Assembly: GCA_002239005.1 (NCBI GenBank) | Contig: MPNL01000025.1 | Span: forward strand, 1 to 49,268 | Length of the DNA stretch: 49,268 bases | DNA from: Truepera sp. bin119 | Lineage (GTDB): Bacteria > Deinococcota > Deinococci > Deinococcales > Trueperaceae | Direction of reading: 5' to 3' | Part shown: positions 8,098-17,505 of the stretch, in pieces | Position numbering within the stretch: position 1 is the stretch's first letter | How the letters are laid out: each line of letters begins with the position of its first letter | Notes under the pieces: model-generated | Seen by the model: only the letters and a program-made list of their open reading frames with translations | The model's database searches: none | Told to the model about the DNA's origin: nothing | Program-made: the position numbers and the translations under genes

Positions 8098-9402
8098 TCA
8101 GAGCGAGAAGCGCTCGAAGACCTCGTCGACAAAACGGAGGTGCCAGCCGACATCGAAAGCCTCGCCAAGTTCCGCCTCGCCGAGGGGACAGTCGCTGTCC
8201 ACCGCGAGGAGGTCGCGGAGCGGAGCCCCCGTATCCCAACTCTCAAGGCTGTTGCGCTGCACCACCTCGTAAGCCTCCTCACGCATCAATCCTGCCTCAA
8301 TGAGTTTGTGGAGCACCCGCTGGGAGAAGGGGAGCCCGCCGAGCAGATCCAGGTTCGAGGCCATGCGCTCCGGGAACACCATTAAGCGCTGCACGACCCG
8401 GGTCAGCCGCCGCAAGGCGTAACTCGCCAGGGTGGTGCTGTCGGGCAAGATCACCCGCTCTACGGAGCTGTGGCTGATATCGCGCTCGTGCCAGAGCGCC
8501 ACATTCTCGAGACCTGGATGGAGGGCGCTGCGCAGAAGCCGGGCGATCCCGGTGAGGTTCTCTGAAGCGATGGGGTTCTTCTTATGGGGCATGCTCGAGC
8601 TGCCCGCCTGGCCGGGGGCGAATCCCTCCGCCACCTCACCCACCTCGGTCCGCTGAAGGTGGCGGATCTCGACAGCGATCCTTTCGATCGTGGTCCCGAG
8701 AATGGCGAGGGCCGCAAGAAGCTCCGCATGCCGGTCGCGTGCCACCGTCTGGCTGGAGGCCGGGTCCCGTTCGAGACCCAGCAGCTCAGCGACCCGCCTC
8801 TCGATCATAGGGGGCACGTGGGCGTAGGTGCCGACTGAGCCTGAAAGCATCGCGACGGAGACCGCCTCCCGAGCCCCCTCGAGGCGGCGCAGGTCGCGCC
8901 CCAGGGCCGCGAGGAAGTGGAGGAACTTCAGGCCGAACGTCGTCGGCTCGGCGTGGACGCCATGAGTGCGGCCGATGCAGGGCGTGTGCCGGTACCGGAC
9001 GGCCTTCTCCCGAATTACCTCCATGAGCCCCTCGAGATCCTCGATTACCAGCGTCGTGGCGGACCGGAGGAGCAGGTTCTGAGCGGTGTCGACCACATCC
9101 GTGCTCGTGAGCCCGAGGTGGATGAAGCGGGCGTCGGGACCGAGGCGCTCTGTCAAGGCCCGGGTAAAAGCCACCATATCGTGGTGCGTCTCGGCCTCAA
9201 TCTCGGCGACCCTCACCGCGAAGGCCTCGTCGAGCGGAGCCTGTTCGATCGCCGATCGGAGCCGGGCCGAGGTGCCAGCCGGTACCTCGCCGAACCCCTC
9301 CCAGACCTCGGTGGCGGCCAATTCTACCTCGAGCCAGGTCCGGTAGCGGTTGGCTTCGCTCCACAGAGTGGTCATCTCGGGTGTGGAATAGCGGTCGATC
9401 AT
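8098..9402 (-). CDS. purB: Adenylosuccinate lyase
   Basis: A 434-residue fumarase/aspartase-superfamily lyase. The signature loop GSSSMPHKKNPIASEN is intact, as are 'TSTDVVDTAQN' (general-acid region) and 'GRTHGVHAEPTTFG'. PurB acts twice in purine synthesis, cleaving SAICAR and adenylosuccinate to release fumarate. ATG 9402 is preferred to GTG 9417, because MIDRYSTPEM is the conserved family start and the -10-like TACCGT sits 5 nt before it. It is divergent from the cupin gene and convergent with rlmI. Confidence 0.95.
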   Translation of the reverse strand: MIDRYSTPEMTTLWSEANRYRTWLEVELAATEVWEGFGEVPAGTSARLRSAIEQAPLDEAFAVRVAEIEAETHHDMVAFTRALTERLGPDARFIHLGLTSTDVVDTAQNLLLRSATTLVIEDLEGLMEVIREKAVRYRHTPCIGRTHGVHAEPTTFGLKFLHFLAALGRDLRRLEGAREAVSVAMLSGSVGTYAHVPPMIERRVAELLGLERDPASSQTVARDRHAELLAALAILGTTIERIAVEIRHLQRTEVGEVAEGFAPGQAGSSSMPHKKNPIASENLTGIARLLRSALHPGLENVALWHERDISHSSVERVILPDSTTLASYALRRLTRVVQRLMVFPERMASNLDLLGGLPFSQRVLHKLIEAGLMREEAYEVVQRNSLESWDTGAPLRDLLAVDSDCPLGEAELGEAFDVGWHLRFVDEVFERFSL

Positions 9403-9407
9403 GGGGG

Positions 9408-9413
9408 ACGGTA
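9408..9413 (-). promoter_or_regulatory. -10-like element of purB
   Basis: Minus-strand TGGTACCGT (extended -10 form) with 5 nt before ATG 9402. No ribosome binding site is visible, which fits a leaderless start. Confidence 0.45.
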
Positions 9414-9444
9414 CCACGGCACAATTCAGGACAAGGACCGCTGC

Positions 9445-9450
9445 TAGACT
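9445..9450 (+). promoter_or_regulatory. -10 element of the cupin gene
   Basis: TAGACT, identical to the -10 of the btu, gyrA and moeB promoters. Transcription from about 9457 would leave a leader of about 45 nt before ATG 9504, which has a GGAG site. Confidence 0.5.
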
Positions 9451-9503
9451 AGAACGGTGGCCAGCAGGCCCGGCCGAAGTGTTGGGGCGGAGCGGAGAAC
9501 AGT

Positions 9504-9983
9504 ATGGCCGAGGAACGCAAGGCTCGCGACTGGCGAAACGAGGGTATCAGGATCGTTCGCGGCAACAACCTGGACCTCAATACACCCCAGACCCTGGGCA
9601 TGACCCGCGCAGCGGCCATCACCCATACCGCCACGGGTGCGGAGAGGCTCTGGGCCGGCACGGTCAAGGTGGAGCCGGACGTGAAGACCGGAGCTCATCA
9701 CCACGGTGAGCTGGAGAGCATCATCTACGTGCTTAGAGGCCGGGCACGAATGCGCTGGGGAGACCGACTCGAGTACACCGCCGAGGCGGGACCCGGCGAC
9801 TTCATCTTTGTCCCCCCCTACGTTCCCCACCAGGAGATCAACGCCCTGCCTAACGAGACGCTCGAGTGTGTCTTGGTCCGTAGTGGCCAGGAGCCTATCG
9901 TCGTCAACCTCGACATCCCCGCGGCCGACGACCCCGAGACGATCGACTGGGAGGAGAGCGACAGCTTCCACCAGCAACCCTGA
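9504..9983 (+). CDS. Cupin-domain protein
   Basis: A 159-residue single-cupin protein. Cupin motif 1 is 'TGAHHHGELESIIYVLRGRA' (His ligands and Glu) and motif 2 is 'AGPGDFIFVPPYVPHQEIN' with the last His ligand, so a divalent-metal site is expected. The substrate cannot be predicted; relatives include uncharacterised sugar- or acid-binding cupins. A GGAG site precedes ATG 9504. It stands alone, divergent from purB, with TAGACT about 54 nt upstream. Confidence 0.8.
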   Translation: MAEERKARDWRNEGIRIVRGNNLDLNTPQTLGMTRAAAITHTATGAERLWAGTVKVEPDVKTGAHHHGELESIIYVLRGRARMRWGDRLEYTAEAGPGDFIFVPPYVPHQEINALPNETLECVLVRSGQEPIVVNLDIPAADDPETIDWEESDSFHQQP

Positions 9984-10637
9984 ACTCATCACAACCTGGA
10001 GGCCCATCGGGACACGATCAGAATCGCGGAGCAGAGCCGAGGCGAGACCAGCCCTCATCCCACCTCACACGGTACCCGTCCACGCCGTCCCCTGAACTCC
10101 CGGAGACCCGCGCACCAAGTCGGAGCTGTCACCCCGGAGGTCGCGGAGAGGTAGCCCGCAGAAGGGTCCAGACCGTCTAGGCCGGCCGACGCCCAATCTA
10201 TAGATCACCAGCCAGCCCTCCACGACACCGTCCTCACCTACGCTTCAAGCCTCTCTTGCGACATACCCGAACCGAGGTCGGAGACCCAGCCCTGCGCAAC
10301 AGAGTTCCAGGACCCGCTTCTGCTGCTCCAGACAGGCATGTGCGGGCGTAGGCCACGGCGCGCCGTCTGTCTGGGGCCGTATGAAATAGCTTGGGACCCG
10401 TTCAAGTCATAGCGCCTATATCCGCTCGGGGTGCGCTCCGGAGCAGAGCCACCCTCCCCGACACAACTGCGATTCATTTGAGTCCAGCGAAGCCCAAGAC
10501 CCTTCCCCAATCTCGCTGAAGATCTACTCAACTCGAGACGGGCTCGCAACCCGCTGTAGGGCCAGGAACTACGAATGGACGGATGTGGCAGAATTCGAAA
10601 GACCTGTCTGCAAGGTGACTATTCAGGGAAAAGAGAT
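9984..10637. other. Intergenic stretch, no gene seen
   Basis: About 650 bases between the cupin gene and the ankyrin gene. Frames here are short, with no resemblance to known families, and I found no tRNA, riboswitch core or clear terminator. It may hold decayed sequence. Confidence 0.4.
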
Positions 10638-11510
10638 CTACCTGAAGCGTCCATCGTTTAGTCGCCAGCAGACATCTGTACCTCTGAACTCAGCTCGGCC
10701 CTCGGCGTAGTCCCAAGGGGTCTTGCCCTCGGCATCTCGGGCAGTCGCGTCTGCGCCAGCGTCCAATAAGGCTTCGATGATGGTGGGGCTGGCGGGAACC
10801 ATTGCCGCAACGTGTAGAGGGGTCAGGTCGTCCCTGTCCCGGGCATTCACCTCCGCCCCGGCTGCTACCAAGGCCTCGATGATGGCGGGGCTGGCGGTGG
10901 CCGTAGCTGCAACGTGCAGGGGGGTGAAGCCGTCCCCACCTCGGGCGTTCACCTCCGCCCCGACCGCTACCAAAGCCTCAATGATGGCGGGGTTGTCATT
11001 AGACCAAGCCGCACGGTGCAGGGGGGTGAGACCGTCCCCACCCCGGGCATTCACCTCCGCCCCAGCCGCTACCAAGGCTTCGATGATGGCGGGGTTGTCG
11101 TTGAGCACGGCCGCACGGTGCAGGGGGGTGAGACCGTCCCCACCTCGAGCACTCACCTCCGCCCCGACCGCTACCAAGGCTTCGATGATGGCGGGATTGG
11201 CGTCGAGCCAAGCCGCACGGTGCAGGGGGGTGAGGCCGTCCTCATCCCGGGCATTCACCTCCGCCCCAGCCGCTACCAAGGCCTCGATGATGGCGGGATT
11301 GTCGTTGGGCCAAGCCGCACGGTGCAGGGGGGTGAGACCGCCCTCATCCCGGGCATTCACCTCTGCCCCGGCTGCTACCAAGGCTTCGATGGCCGCGAGG
11401 TTGTCGTTAGCTGCGGCCCCGTGCAGGGGGATGGATCCACCCTGGTTCCGAGTATTCACCTCCGCCCCAACCAAGGCAACGCCTGCACTGCCAGCGAGAG
11501 TACGCTCCAA
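10638..11510 (-). CDS. Ankyrin-repeat protein, 5' end probably frameshifted
   Basis: The 290-residue frame (TTG start at 11510) is almost entirely ankyrin repeats of 34 residues with consensus 'G.TPLH.AA....NPAIIEALVAAGAEVNARD'. About seven repeats plus partial ones at both ends are visible. Such proteins mediate protein-protein contacts, and bacterial secreted ones are common. There is no good ribosome site at the TTG. In another frame an ATG at 11527 opens a signal-peptide-like stretch (MRYLLVWSVLSLAVQALPWL) that stops at 11456, so the natural start is probably this secretion signal, now out of frame with the repeats, and the first repeat is incomplete. It ends with a capping repeat (GKTPWDYAEG). 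Confidence 0.7.
   Translation of the reverse strand: MERTLAGSAGVALVGAEVNTRNQGGSIPLHGAAANDNLAAIEALVAAGAEVNARDEGGLTPLHRAAWPNDNPAIIEALVAAGAEVNARDEDGLTPLHRAAWLDANPAIIEALVAVGAEVSARGGDGLTPLHRAAVLNDNPAIIEALVAAGAEVNARGGDGLTPLHRAAWSNDNPAIIEALVAVGAEVNARGGDGFTPLHVAATATASPAIIEALVAAGAEVNARDRDDLTPLHVAAMVPASPTIIEALLDAGADATARDAEGKTPWDYAEGRAEFRGTDVCWRLNDGRFR
10750..11440 (-). repeat. Tandem 102-bp DNA repeats encoding ankyrin units
   Basis: Blocks such as AAGGCTTCGATGATGGCGGG and GCACGGTGCAGGGGGGTGAG recur every 102 bases (for example near 11075, 11178, 11280 and 11382 for the first block), including at synonymous positions. Near identity at DNA level points to recent amplification or gene conversion. Confidence 0.85.
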
Positions 11511-11527
11511 ACTAGTAGGTATCTCAT
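11456..11527 (-). other. Signal-peptide-like start out of frame with the ankyrin gene
   Basis: ATG 11527 opens 23 codons with a basic start and hydrophobic core (MRYLLVWSVLSLAVQALPWL), then a TGA. The frame differs by two bases from the ankyrin frame. It is interpreted as the displaced secretion signal of that gene. Confidence 0.45.
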
Positions 11528-11770
11528 CTCTTTACCCGACTCTCCGGGTCCCGCAAATAAGGTAGCACGAGACCGCCGTTTATGATCTACCTGACCGAGA
11601 GACCCACAGTGGCGGGTTATGGCGGCACAAGCTACTTACGAGAGATCCACCGGAGGCCAGGATAATATCACCAAACTCCGCTGAGAAGTGCCTGCAGCAG
11701 GGAGGTCGGGTAGGATTTTCTTGGATTCCCCCCACTCCGAATCGAACTCAGTCCATGCATAAACACCCTC

Positions 11771-13114
11771 TCAGGTCGCTTCGGCGGGGACATCCGGAAG
11801 GCACCATTCCTCCCTGAAGGCACGTTCCATGGACTGCCGCGCTTCCAGGGCCTCAGAGGTGTCCGGCAGCGTGACGTCCTGCCAGCACACCGGCGAGCCA
11901 GCCGTGATGTCGCGTTTCAAGGTGGCGCCGTGGGCCAGGCCGATCGGCAGACCGCCGAGTGCTAGGCTGTCGCGCGCCGTCATCAGCCTGCCCCACACCG
12001 TGTAGCCACCCTCACCATCCAGCACCTCCCCGGCCGAGAGTTGCCGTTTTGCCGTCGCTACGACATCGCCGCGGAAGCCCGTCATGCAGCCCGTTGGCTC
12101 GCGGCGCAAGGCTACCGAGAGGATGGACACGTTCAACTCCAGGCCGATCAGGTGATACGGCTTGTACATGGCTGCGTAGCGCCCCGTATCATCGGTCACG
12201 AGGCCATACTGCCGGAAACATCCTGCGGCATAGGCATTAGGGGCTTCAAAAACGACGTATACGCCCCAGCGCAGATCTCGAAATACGGGCTGGCCATCCC
12301 GTTCAAGTGATGACACGACTTCCACCTGTCCCTTGTGGTGCAGCAACCCGCCCTCCTCGGCGGGCCGCAGAACCTGGGGCAGGTCGTCGGTGCCGCACGG
12401 CGGAAACGTCAGGCCGCCGGGAGCCGGCATCAGGCCGGTGGCGTTGGCAACGGCTGACATTTCGATGGCCGACTTGGTGCCGTCGAGGAAAGAGTTGAAC
12501 ATCTGCGAACTCATCCGCGCCGCCTCGGCTTGCGCGGCTGTCAGGCCGTAGTGATCCCACACCGTGGCAGGCGTCGAGGTGTGATAGACCGGCAAATACC
12601 GGGTGCCCTTCCCTGCCGCCACCACCTCGAAACCACACAGGCGACCCCAATCGACGAGCTCGCAGGTCAGCGCCGGCTGATCACCGTAGGCCATCGAGTA
12701 CACGATGCCCGCGGCTGCGGCTTCGCGCGCCAACAACGGCCCCGCCAGCACGTCCGCCTCCACATTCACCATCACGATGTCCTTGCCCTCACCTATGGCC
12801 CGTCTGGCGTGCGTCACGCCTGCAGCCGGATGCCCCGTTGCCTCAACCACCACGTCAACTCCGTCCGACGCAATCAGCGCCCCGCCATCGTCGATGAAAC
12901 GGGTACACGCCATGCGCTCCGGCTCCCAGCCGACTGCGGTGCAGACATCCCGCGCCCGCTGCGGATCAAGGTCGGCAATCATGCTGACCTCCAGTCCCTC
13001 GCTGGTCGGCACCTGCGACAGGAACATCGAGCCGAACTTGCCGGCGCCAATCAGGCCGACACGGACAGCGCCTTTATCCCGCAATCGCCGCTGCAAGAGA
13101 TGGTTCAGGCTCAT
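11771..13114 (-). CDS. NAD(P)-binding dehydrogenase-like protein with C-terminal SAF domain
   Basis: A 447-residue protein with an N-terminal Rossmann fold (VGLIGAGKFGSMFLSQV, about 18-34), a homoserine-dehydrogenase-like middle region and a C-terminal SAF-type segment ('VVATAKRQLSAGEVLDGEGG', about 360-379). Proteins of this layout are often mislabelled as flagellar FlgA-like because of the SAF domain; their reaction is not established to my knowledge. The ATG overlaps the stop of the upstream dioxygenase remnant by 4 nt (ATGA), a relic of an operon in which the two acted together. No frame defects were seen. Confidence 0.75.
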   Translation of the reverse strand: MSLNHLLQRRLRDKGAVRVGLIGAGKFGSMFLSQVPTSEGLEVSMIADLDPQRARDVCTAVGWEPERMACTRFIDDGGALIASDGVDVVVEATGHPAAGVTHARRAIGEGKDIVMVNVEADVLAGPLLAREAAAAGIVYSMAYGDQPALTCELVDWGRLCGFEVVAAGKGTRYLPVYHTSTPATVWDHYGLTAAQAEAARMSSQMFNSFLDGTKSAIEMSAVANATGLMPAPGGLTFPPCGTDDLPQVLRPAEEGGLLHHKGQVEVVSSLERDGQPVFRDLRWGVYVVFEAPNAYAAGCFRQYGLVTDDTGRYAAMYKPYHLIGLELNVSILSVALRREPTGCMTGFRGDVVATAKRQLSAGEVLDGEGGYTVWGRLMTARDSLALGGLPIGLAHGATLKRDITAGSPVCWQDVTLPDTSEALEARQSMERAFREEWCLPDVPAEAT

Positions 13115-13293
13115 CTCTGTCTCAGGGCGGGTGGGGCACCCTCCTGCTCAGCCGGGTCCGGCAGGTGGTCGCCCTCAAGGGGCTCTATGGGTGTGCAATC
13201 CCGGCGGGTTATCTCTTCAACCATGAACTGCCTGGGCAGAACCAGGTAACCCTGTTCGTGAAACTCGCTGATCTGCGCTTCCGTTAGTTGCAT
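13111..13293 (-). pseudogene. 5' remnant of a phytanoyl-CoA dioxygenase (PhyH) family gene
   Basis: From ATG 13293 (AAGGGG site upstream) the frame reads MQLTEAQISEFHEQGYLVLP, the standard start of PhyH-family Fe(II)/2-oxoglutarate dioxygenases. Similarity ends after 'QFMVEEI', and about 30 unrelated codons follow to a stop that overlaps the next gene. The metal-binding HxD...H core is missing, so the product cannot be an active dioxygenase. An internal deletion is likely. Confidence 0.6.
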
Positions 13294-13328
13294 CGTAACC
13301 CCTTCTTGACTCTCTTCCACCCCTACAC

Positions 13329-13523
13329 CTACCACCGCCGCCGAGCCTCTTCCATCGGCACCGGATCGCCCTTCATCCAGGCGTAGTGGGCCTTGGGATC
13401 CTCGCCGACCCAGCGTTCGTCGACCGGGTCGCTAGCCCTCTGATAGCGCGTATCGGTGCTCAGCCGGAAACGACAAGTCAGGTTCCTCAGCGAGCCGTGC
13501 ATTGGGTGCTCATCCGAGGCCAT
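13329..13523 (-). pseudogene. 3' remnant of a PhyH-family dioxygenase gene
   Basis: The frame ending at 13329 contains 'MHGSLRNLTCRFRLSTDTRY' followed by 'ERWVGEDPKAHYAWMKG', which resembles the C-terminus of PhyH-type dioxygenases (HGS..N.T.R.R.S.D.RY). The upstream part of the frame shows no similarity. With the 5' remnant at 13111-13293 this suggests either one gene rearranged or two tandem copies partly deleted. Confidence 0.5.
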
Positions 13524-13757
13524 GGGTATCCGGCAGGTCTGAAGTCGAGGTGGACAGGGACTGCGCTTCCATCGACCGGCCCGGGTCCGGCCTAGCTGCT
13601 TGCAATTACTGCCTGGTTCCTCCGGGAGAGGAAGAGGCTGACGAAAGCCGCGCAACTCCTGGACGCCGGCGTACCAAAGCTTGAGAGTACGTACACCGCC
13701 CAGGTGAATTGAAGCTGTCACCGGGACCCTGACAGAGCCGGGTCGGCCGCGGCAGGC

Positions 13758-14675
13758 CTATACCTCTGCAAGCAGGCGGGCCACTGCGAGATCCTCCAAG
13801 GCCAGACCGACGCTCTTGAACAGAGTCGGCTTAGTCCCTCGCACGAGGCTCCCGTCAAGGAGTTCAGCTAGATCTGCACGCACCCTGTCGAACGACCACC
13901 CCCCCCGGCACGCGGAGATGAGGTCGCCCGCTTCGCTAGCGGCCGCCTCACGATCATCCACCACCACGTCGCACACCTGCACGGCGTCAGCATCGGCCTC
14001 CATCATGGTCGGCGTGAATGCGCCCACGAGGTCGAGATGGTGTCCGGGGGTCAACCACCGGCCCCGGACGATGGGCTCGGTCGCCGCGGTTGCACAGCTC
14101 ACCACATCTGCGGCGCCGACCGCCTCCCCCAACTCCTCCGCTACGTCGACCTCGAGACCGGGCAGCCGGACGCGGATGGCTGCCGCGGTAGCCGCTGCCC
14201 TAGACCTGTCCCGCCCCCAGACGAGGACCCGGCGGTAGGGGATCTGCCGGGCGTGGGCTTCGGCCATCCAGGGCGCGAGTGCACCGGTCCCCACAACAAG
14301 AAGCGTGGAACTTCCCGGGGCAGCCAGCTCTCTAGCAGCGAGGGCGGACACAGCAGCAGTCCTCATGCGCGTGAGCATCGTGGCGGCGGCTGCGAGGACA
14401 GGAACTCCTGCCGAGTCGAACAGGGTGTACCAGGCTTGGACGGTAGGCAGATCCCGGGTCGGGTTGTTAGGCAGAACCGCCACCTGCTTCACGCCGAAAT
14501 AGCCGTCCTCATCAGCGCAAGGCATCGTCAGGAAACTCCCCCCCTGCGGGGCCTCGATCATGACCCGGTCTGGAGCGCGATAGGTCTCCTTGCGCAGGAA
14601 CGATCCGCGCAGTCGGTCGAACAGAGCGGCCCAGTGGAGGGCAGAGCGTACGTCATCATCGGTAAGGGTCCGCAT
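13758..14675 (-). CDS. Ornithine cyclodeaminase / mu-crystallin family protein
   Basis: A 305-residue protein with the family order: N-terminal substrate lobe (GSFLTMPC, 'GVKQVAVLPNNP'), a TRMRTAAVSALAA segment and a Rossmann motif 'LLVVGTGALAPWMAEAHA'. Members include ornithine cyclodeaminase, alanine dehydrogenase and imine or ketimine reductases, so the substrate is open. ATG 14675 is chosen because TATCCT lies 6 nt before it, matching the leaderless pattern; the frame stays open to 14819 without similarity. It is transcribed away from gyrA. Confidence 0.82.
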   Translation of the reverse strand: MRTLTDDDVRSALHWAALFDRLRGSFLRKETYRAPDRVMIEAPQGGSFLTMPCADEDGYFGVKQVAVLPNNPTRDLPTVQAWYTLFDSAGVPVLAAAATMLTRMRTAAVSALAARELAAPGSSTLLVVGTGALAPWMAEAHARQIPYRRVLVWGRDRSRAAATAAAIRVRLPGLEVDVAEELGEAVGAADVVSCATAATEPIVRGRWLTPGHHLDLVGAFTPTMMEADADAVQVCDVVVDDREAAASEAGDLISACRGGWSFDRVRADLAELLDGSLVRGTKPTLFKSVGLALEDLAVARLLAEV

Positions 14676-14681
14676 CCCACG

Positions 14682-14687
14682 AGGATA
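14682..14687 (-). promoter_or_regulatory. -10 element of the cyclodeaminase gene (leaderless type)
   Basis: Minus-strand TATCCT with 6 nt before ATG 14675 and no ribosome binding site. Confidence 0.55.
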
Positions 14688-14903
14688 TCCCAAAGGGTCG
14701 TCGGATGTGCCCCGCGGGCTGCAGGTATCCGTCCCGGTTACCGCCGGTGACAAGGGTGGGCAGACCCTTTGGACCTTCCGGCTTCGGAACCTGCTCAAGC
14801 GGCTTACGAAAAATATCATTTTGGTATCAGACCTCTACTTTTCCCCCTCTCAGACACCACTTTTCGATCTCGAACCGATTTGCTCAGCCCGGGTGCAGGG
14901 TGG

Positions 14904-14909
14904 TAGACT
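14904..14909 (+). promoter_or_regulatory. -10 element of gyrA
   Basis: TAGACT with a possible TTGCTC -35 at 14880-14885. Unlike its neighbours, gyrA has a leader of about 85 nt and a strong AGGAGGAGGT site (14987-14996) six bases before the TTG start. Confidence 0.5.
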
Positions 14910-15002
14910 AGCACCATTGAGTACGGTCCTTTTCTCACCTCTAGCACCAATGACTTGGGCTGCAATTTCCAGAGTGGGACCTGACTAGGAGGAGGTATCC
15001 CC

Positions 15003-17480
15003 TTGAGAGAGGGTCAGGTCGTTCCTGTCCAAATCACAGACGAGATCAAATCGAGCTTCATCAACTACGCGATGTCGGTCATCGTGGACCGGGCCCTGCC
15101 CGACGTGCGTGACGGCCTCAAGCCGGTGCAGCGCCGCATCCTTTACGCCATGCAGCAGGAGGGGCTCTTCTCCAATCGGAAACACTCGAAGAGCGCCGGG
15201 GTGGTCGGCGAGGTCATCAAGAAGTATCATCCGCACTCCGATGCGGCCGTCTACGACGCGATGGTGCGCTTGGCCCAGGGCTGGAACCTGCGCTATCCCC
15301 TGGTAGATGGTCAGGGCAACTTCGGATCCATCGACGGCGACCCTCCCGCAGCCTACCGTTACACCGAGGCGCGCATGTCCACCGTCGGTGAGACGATGCT
15401 TACCGATATCGACAAGGAGGTCGTCAACGAGAAGGCCAATTATGACGACACCACGGTCGAGCCGGAGGTCCTGCCCTCGGCGATACCCAACTTGCTCATA
15501 AACGGTGCCTCGGGCATCGCCGTGGGCATGGCGACCAATATCGCCCCCCACAACCTCTCCGAGGTGATAGACGGCCTGATCGCGATGGTCGACCGGCCCA
15601 GCATCGACCTCGACAGCCTGATGGACCATATCCGCGGCCCCGACTTCCCCACCGGAGGGGTCATGAGCCGGGAGGGCATCCGCCAAGCGTTCGAGACCGG
15701 CAGGGGCGGCATCCGGGTGCGCGGAAGGGTCCGGATCGAGGAGCGCAACAACCGGCACTCCATCGTGGTGACCGAGATCCCGTACCAGGTCAACAAGACC
15801 TCGCTGATCCAAACGGCGGCCAGCCTAGTCCGAACCAAGCGGATCGAGGACATCTCCAACATCCGTGACGAGTCCGACCGCCAGGGGATGCGCATCGTCT
15901 TCGAACTTAAGCGGGGCACCCACCCCGAGTTGGTTCTGAATCAGCTCTACAAATTCACCCAGCTCCAGAGCACCTTCTCGGTGAACAACGTCGTCATCGT
16001 GGACAGGTCCCCGAAGGTCCTCTCCCTCCCCGAGACCCTGAGGCTCTACCTCGATCACCGGGCCGATGTGGTGCGGCGACGCACCAGCTTCGAACTGCAC
16101 AAGGCGCGAGAGCGGACCCACGTGCTCGAGGGCTACCTCATCGCCCTAGACCGGATCGATGAGGTCATTGAGCTTATCCGCAATTCGCCCAATGCCACCA
16201 CCGCACGCGAGGGGCTTGCGACCGAGTTCTCGCTCAGCGAGGCCCAGGCTCAGGGGGTGCTCGACATGAGGCTCCAGCGCCTGACCGGGCTCGAGCGGGA
16301 GAGGCTCCAGCAGGAGTACCGCAACCTGCAGGAGGAGATCGCCCGGCTCGAGATCATCCTCGGGGACGAGGTCGAGCTGTGGAAGGTCATCAAGGCCGAA
16401 CTGCGGGAGATCAAGGAGAGGTTTGGCGACGAGCGGCGAACCCAGATCGCCACCCTCTCCGACGACATCTCCAAGGAGGACCTGATCGCCGAGGAGGACA
16501 TGGTGGTGACGGTGACCCGGGGTGGCTACATCAAGAGGACCGCCATCTCCAACTACCGGGCCCAGAATCGCGGGGGGCGGGGCGTCAGCAGTCAGAGGCA
16601 GAAGGAGGATGATATCAACTCCCTGCTTCTGGTCGGATCGACCCACGACTACCTGCTATTCTTCACCGACCGGGGTCGGGTCTACCGGGAAAAGATCTAC
16701 GACCTCCCTGAGGCCGAACGCAACGCCCGCGGCAACCACCTGCGCAATATCCTCCCGCTTGAAGGGGAAGAGAGGGTCGAAACGGTCCTGGCGCTGAACA
16801 CCTTCGACACCGACGGGTTCTTCGTGTTCGCAACCCGGCACGGCATCGTCAAACGGACGGCTATCCGGGGATACGCCAACATCAACGTCTCCGGCCTGAT
16901 CGCCATCAATCTGGTCGACAGCGACGAACTCGTCTCGGTAAAGATCAGCAACGGAGAGGCAGATATCGTCCTCGCCACCCATGATGGGCAGGCGATCCGT
17001 TTCGAGGAGAGGCAGGTCCGGGAGACCGGACGCGCCACCCAGGGCGTGATCGGCATCCGCCTCCGGGAAGGCGACTATGTCGTAAGCCTGGTAGTGGTCC
17101 CCCCCGACGCAAAGGCCGAGGCGGAGCTACTCACCGTCTCGGAGGCCGGGTTCGGCAAACGCACCCGGCTGCAGGAGTACCCTATCCAGGGCCGTGGGGG
17201 CATGGGTGTCATCACTATGCGGGTGACCGAGAAGACAGGGGACCTCATCAGTCTCGACAGGGTCACCGGCGAAGAGGAGCTGTTCGTCCTGTCCGAGGGG
17301 GGCATCCTCATCCGGACACGCGTCGGAGAGGTGAGCAACTACGGCCGGCTCTCACAGGGGGTGACGATCATGCGACTCGATGAGAGCGACCTGGTCGTGG
17401 CGACCATGGTCCTGCTGCCGGACGACAAGCTCGAACTGGCACTCCAGGAGCTGCAGGTTGAGACAGCCGAAGTCGCCTGA
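15003..17480 (+). CDS. gyrA: DNA gyrase subunit A
   Basis: An 825-residue type IIA topoisomerase subunit. The catalytic tyrosine is Tyr120 in 'AYRYTEARM'. The quinolone region reads [10 protein letters not shown] (76-85), so Ala81 stands at E. coli Ser83 and Ser79 at Gly81. The C-terminal beta-pinwheel contains a GyrA-box-like QNRGGRG, which favours gyrase over topoisomerase IV. Gyrase introduces negative supercoils with GyrB, which is not in this window. The TTG start is supported by AGGAGGAGGT six bases upstream and by similarity beginning directly after it. Length is normal. Confidence 0.95.
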   Translation: MREGQVVPVQITDEIKSSFINYAMSVIVDRALPDVRDGLKPVQRRILYAMQQEGLFSNRKHSKSAGVVGEVIKKYHPHSDAAVYDAMVRLAQGWNLRYPLVDGQGNFGSIDGDPPAAYRYTEARMSTVGETMLTDIDKEVVNEKANYDDTTVEPEVLPSAIPNLLINGASGIAVGMATNIAPHNLSEVIDGLIAMVDRPSIDLDSLMDHIRGPDFPTGGVMSREGIRQAFETGRGGIRVRGRVRIEERNNRHSIVVTEIPYQVNKTSLIQTAASLVRTKRIEDISNIRDESDRQGMRIVFELKRGTHPELVLNQLYKFTQLQSTFSVNNVVIVDRSPKVLSLPETLRLYLDHRADVVRRRTSFELHKARERTHVLEGYLIALDRIDEVIELIRNSPNATTAREGLATEFSLSEAQAQGVLDMRLQRLTGLERERLQQEYRNLQEEIARLEIILGDEVELWKVIKAELREIKERFGDERRTQIATLSDDISKEDLIAEEDMVVTVTRGGYIKRTAISNYRAQNRGGRGVSSQRQKEDDINSLLLVGSTHDYLLFFTDRGRVYREKIYDLPEAERNARGNHLRNILPLEGEERVETVLALNTFDTDGFFVFATRHGIVKRTAIRGYANINVSGLIAINLVDSDELVSVKISNGEADIVLATHDGQAIRFEERQVRETGRATQGVIGIRLREGDYVVSLVVVPPDAKAEAELLTVSEAGFGKRTRLQEYPIQGRGGMGVITMRVTEKTGDLISLDRVTGEEELFVLSEGGILIRTRVGEVSNYGRLSQGVTIMRLDESDLVVATMVLLPDDKLELALQELQVETAEVA

Positions 17481-17493
17481 TCTCCGCCCGGGG

Positions 17494-17499
17494 TATCCT
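17494..17499 (+). promoter_or_regulatory. -10 element of the nucleoside hydrolase-ftsE operon
   Basis: TATCCT with exactly 6 nt before GTG 17506 and no ribosome binding site; leaderless type. Confidence 0.55.
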
Positions 17500-17505
17500 G
17501 GTCAG

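Noticed and set aside
10750-11440. Regular ~100-bp DNA repeats that could be read as a CRISPR or satellite array
   Set aside because: The period is 102 bp with no short repeat/spacer split, and one frame translates throughout into ankyrin units.
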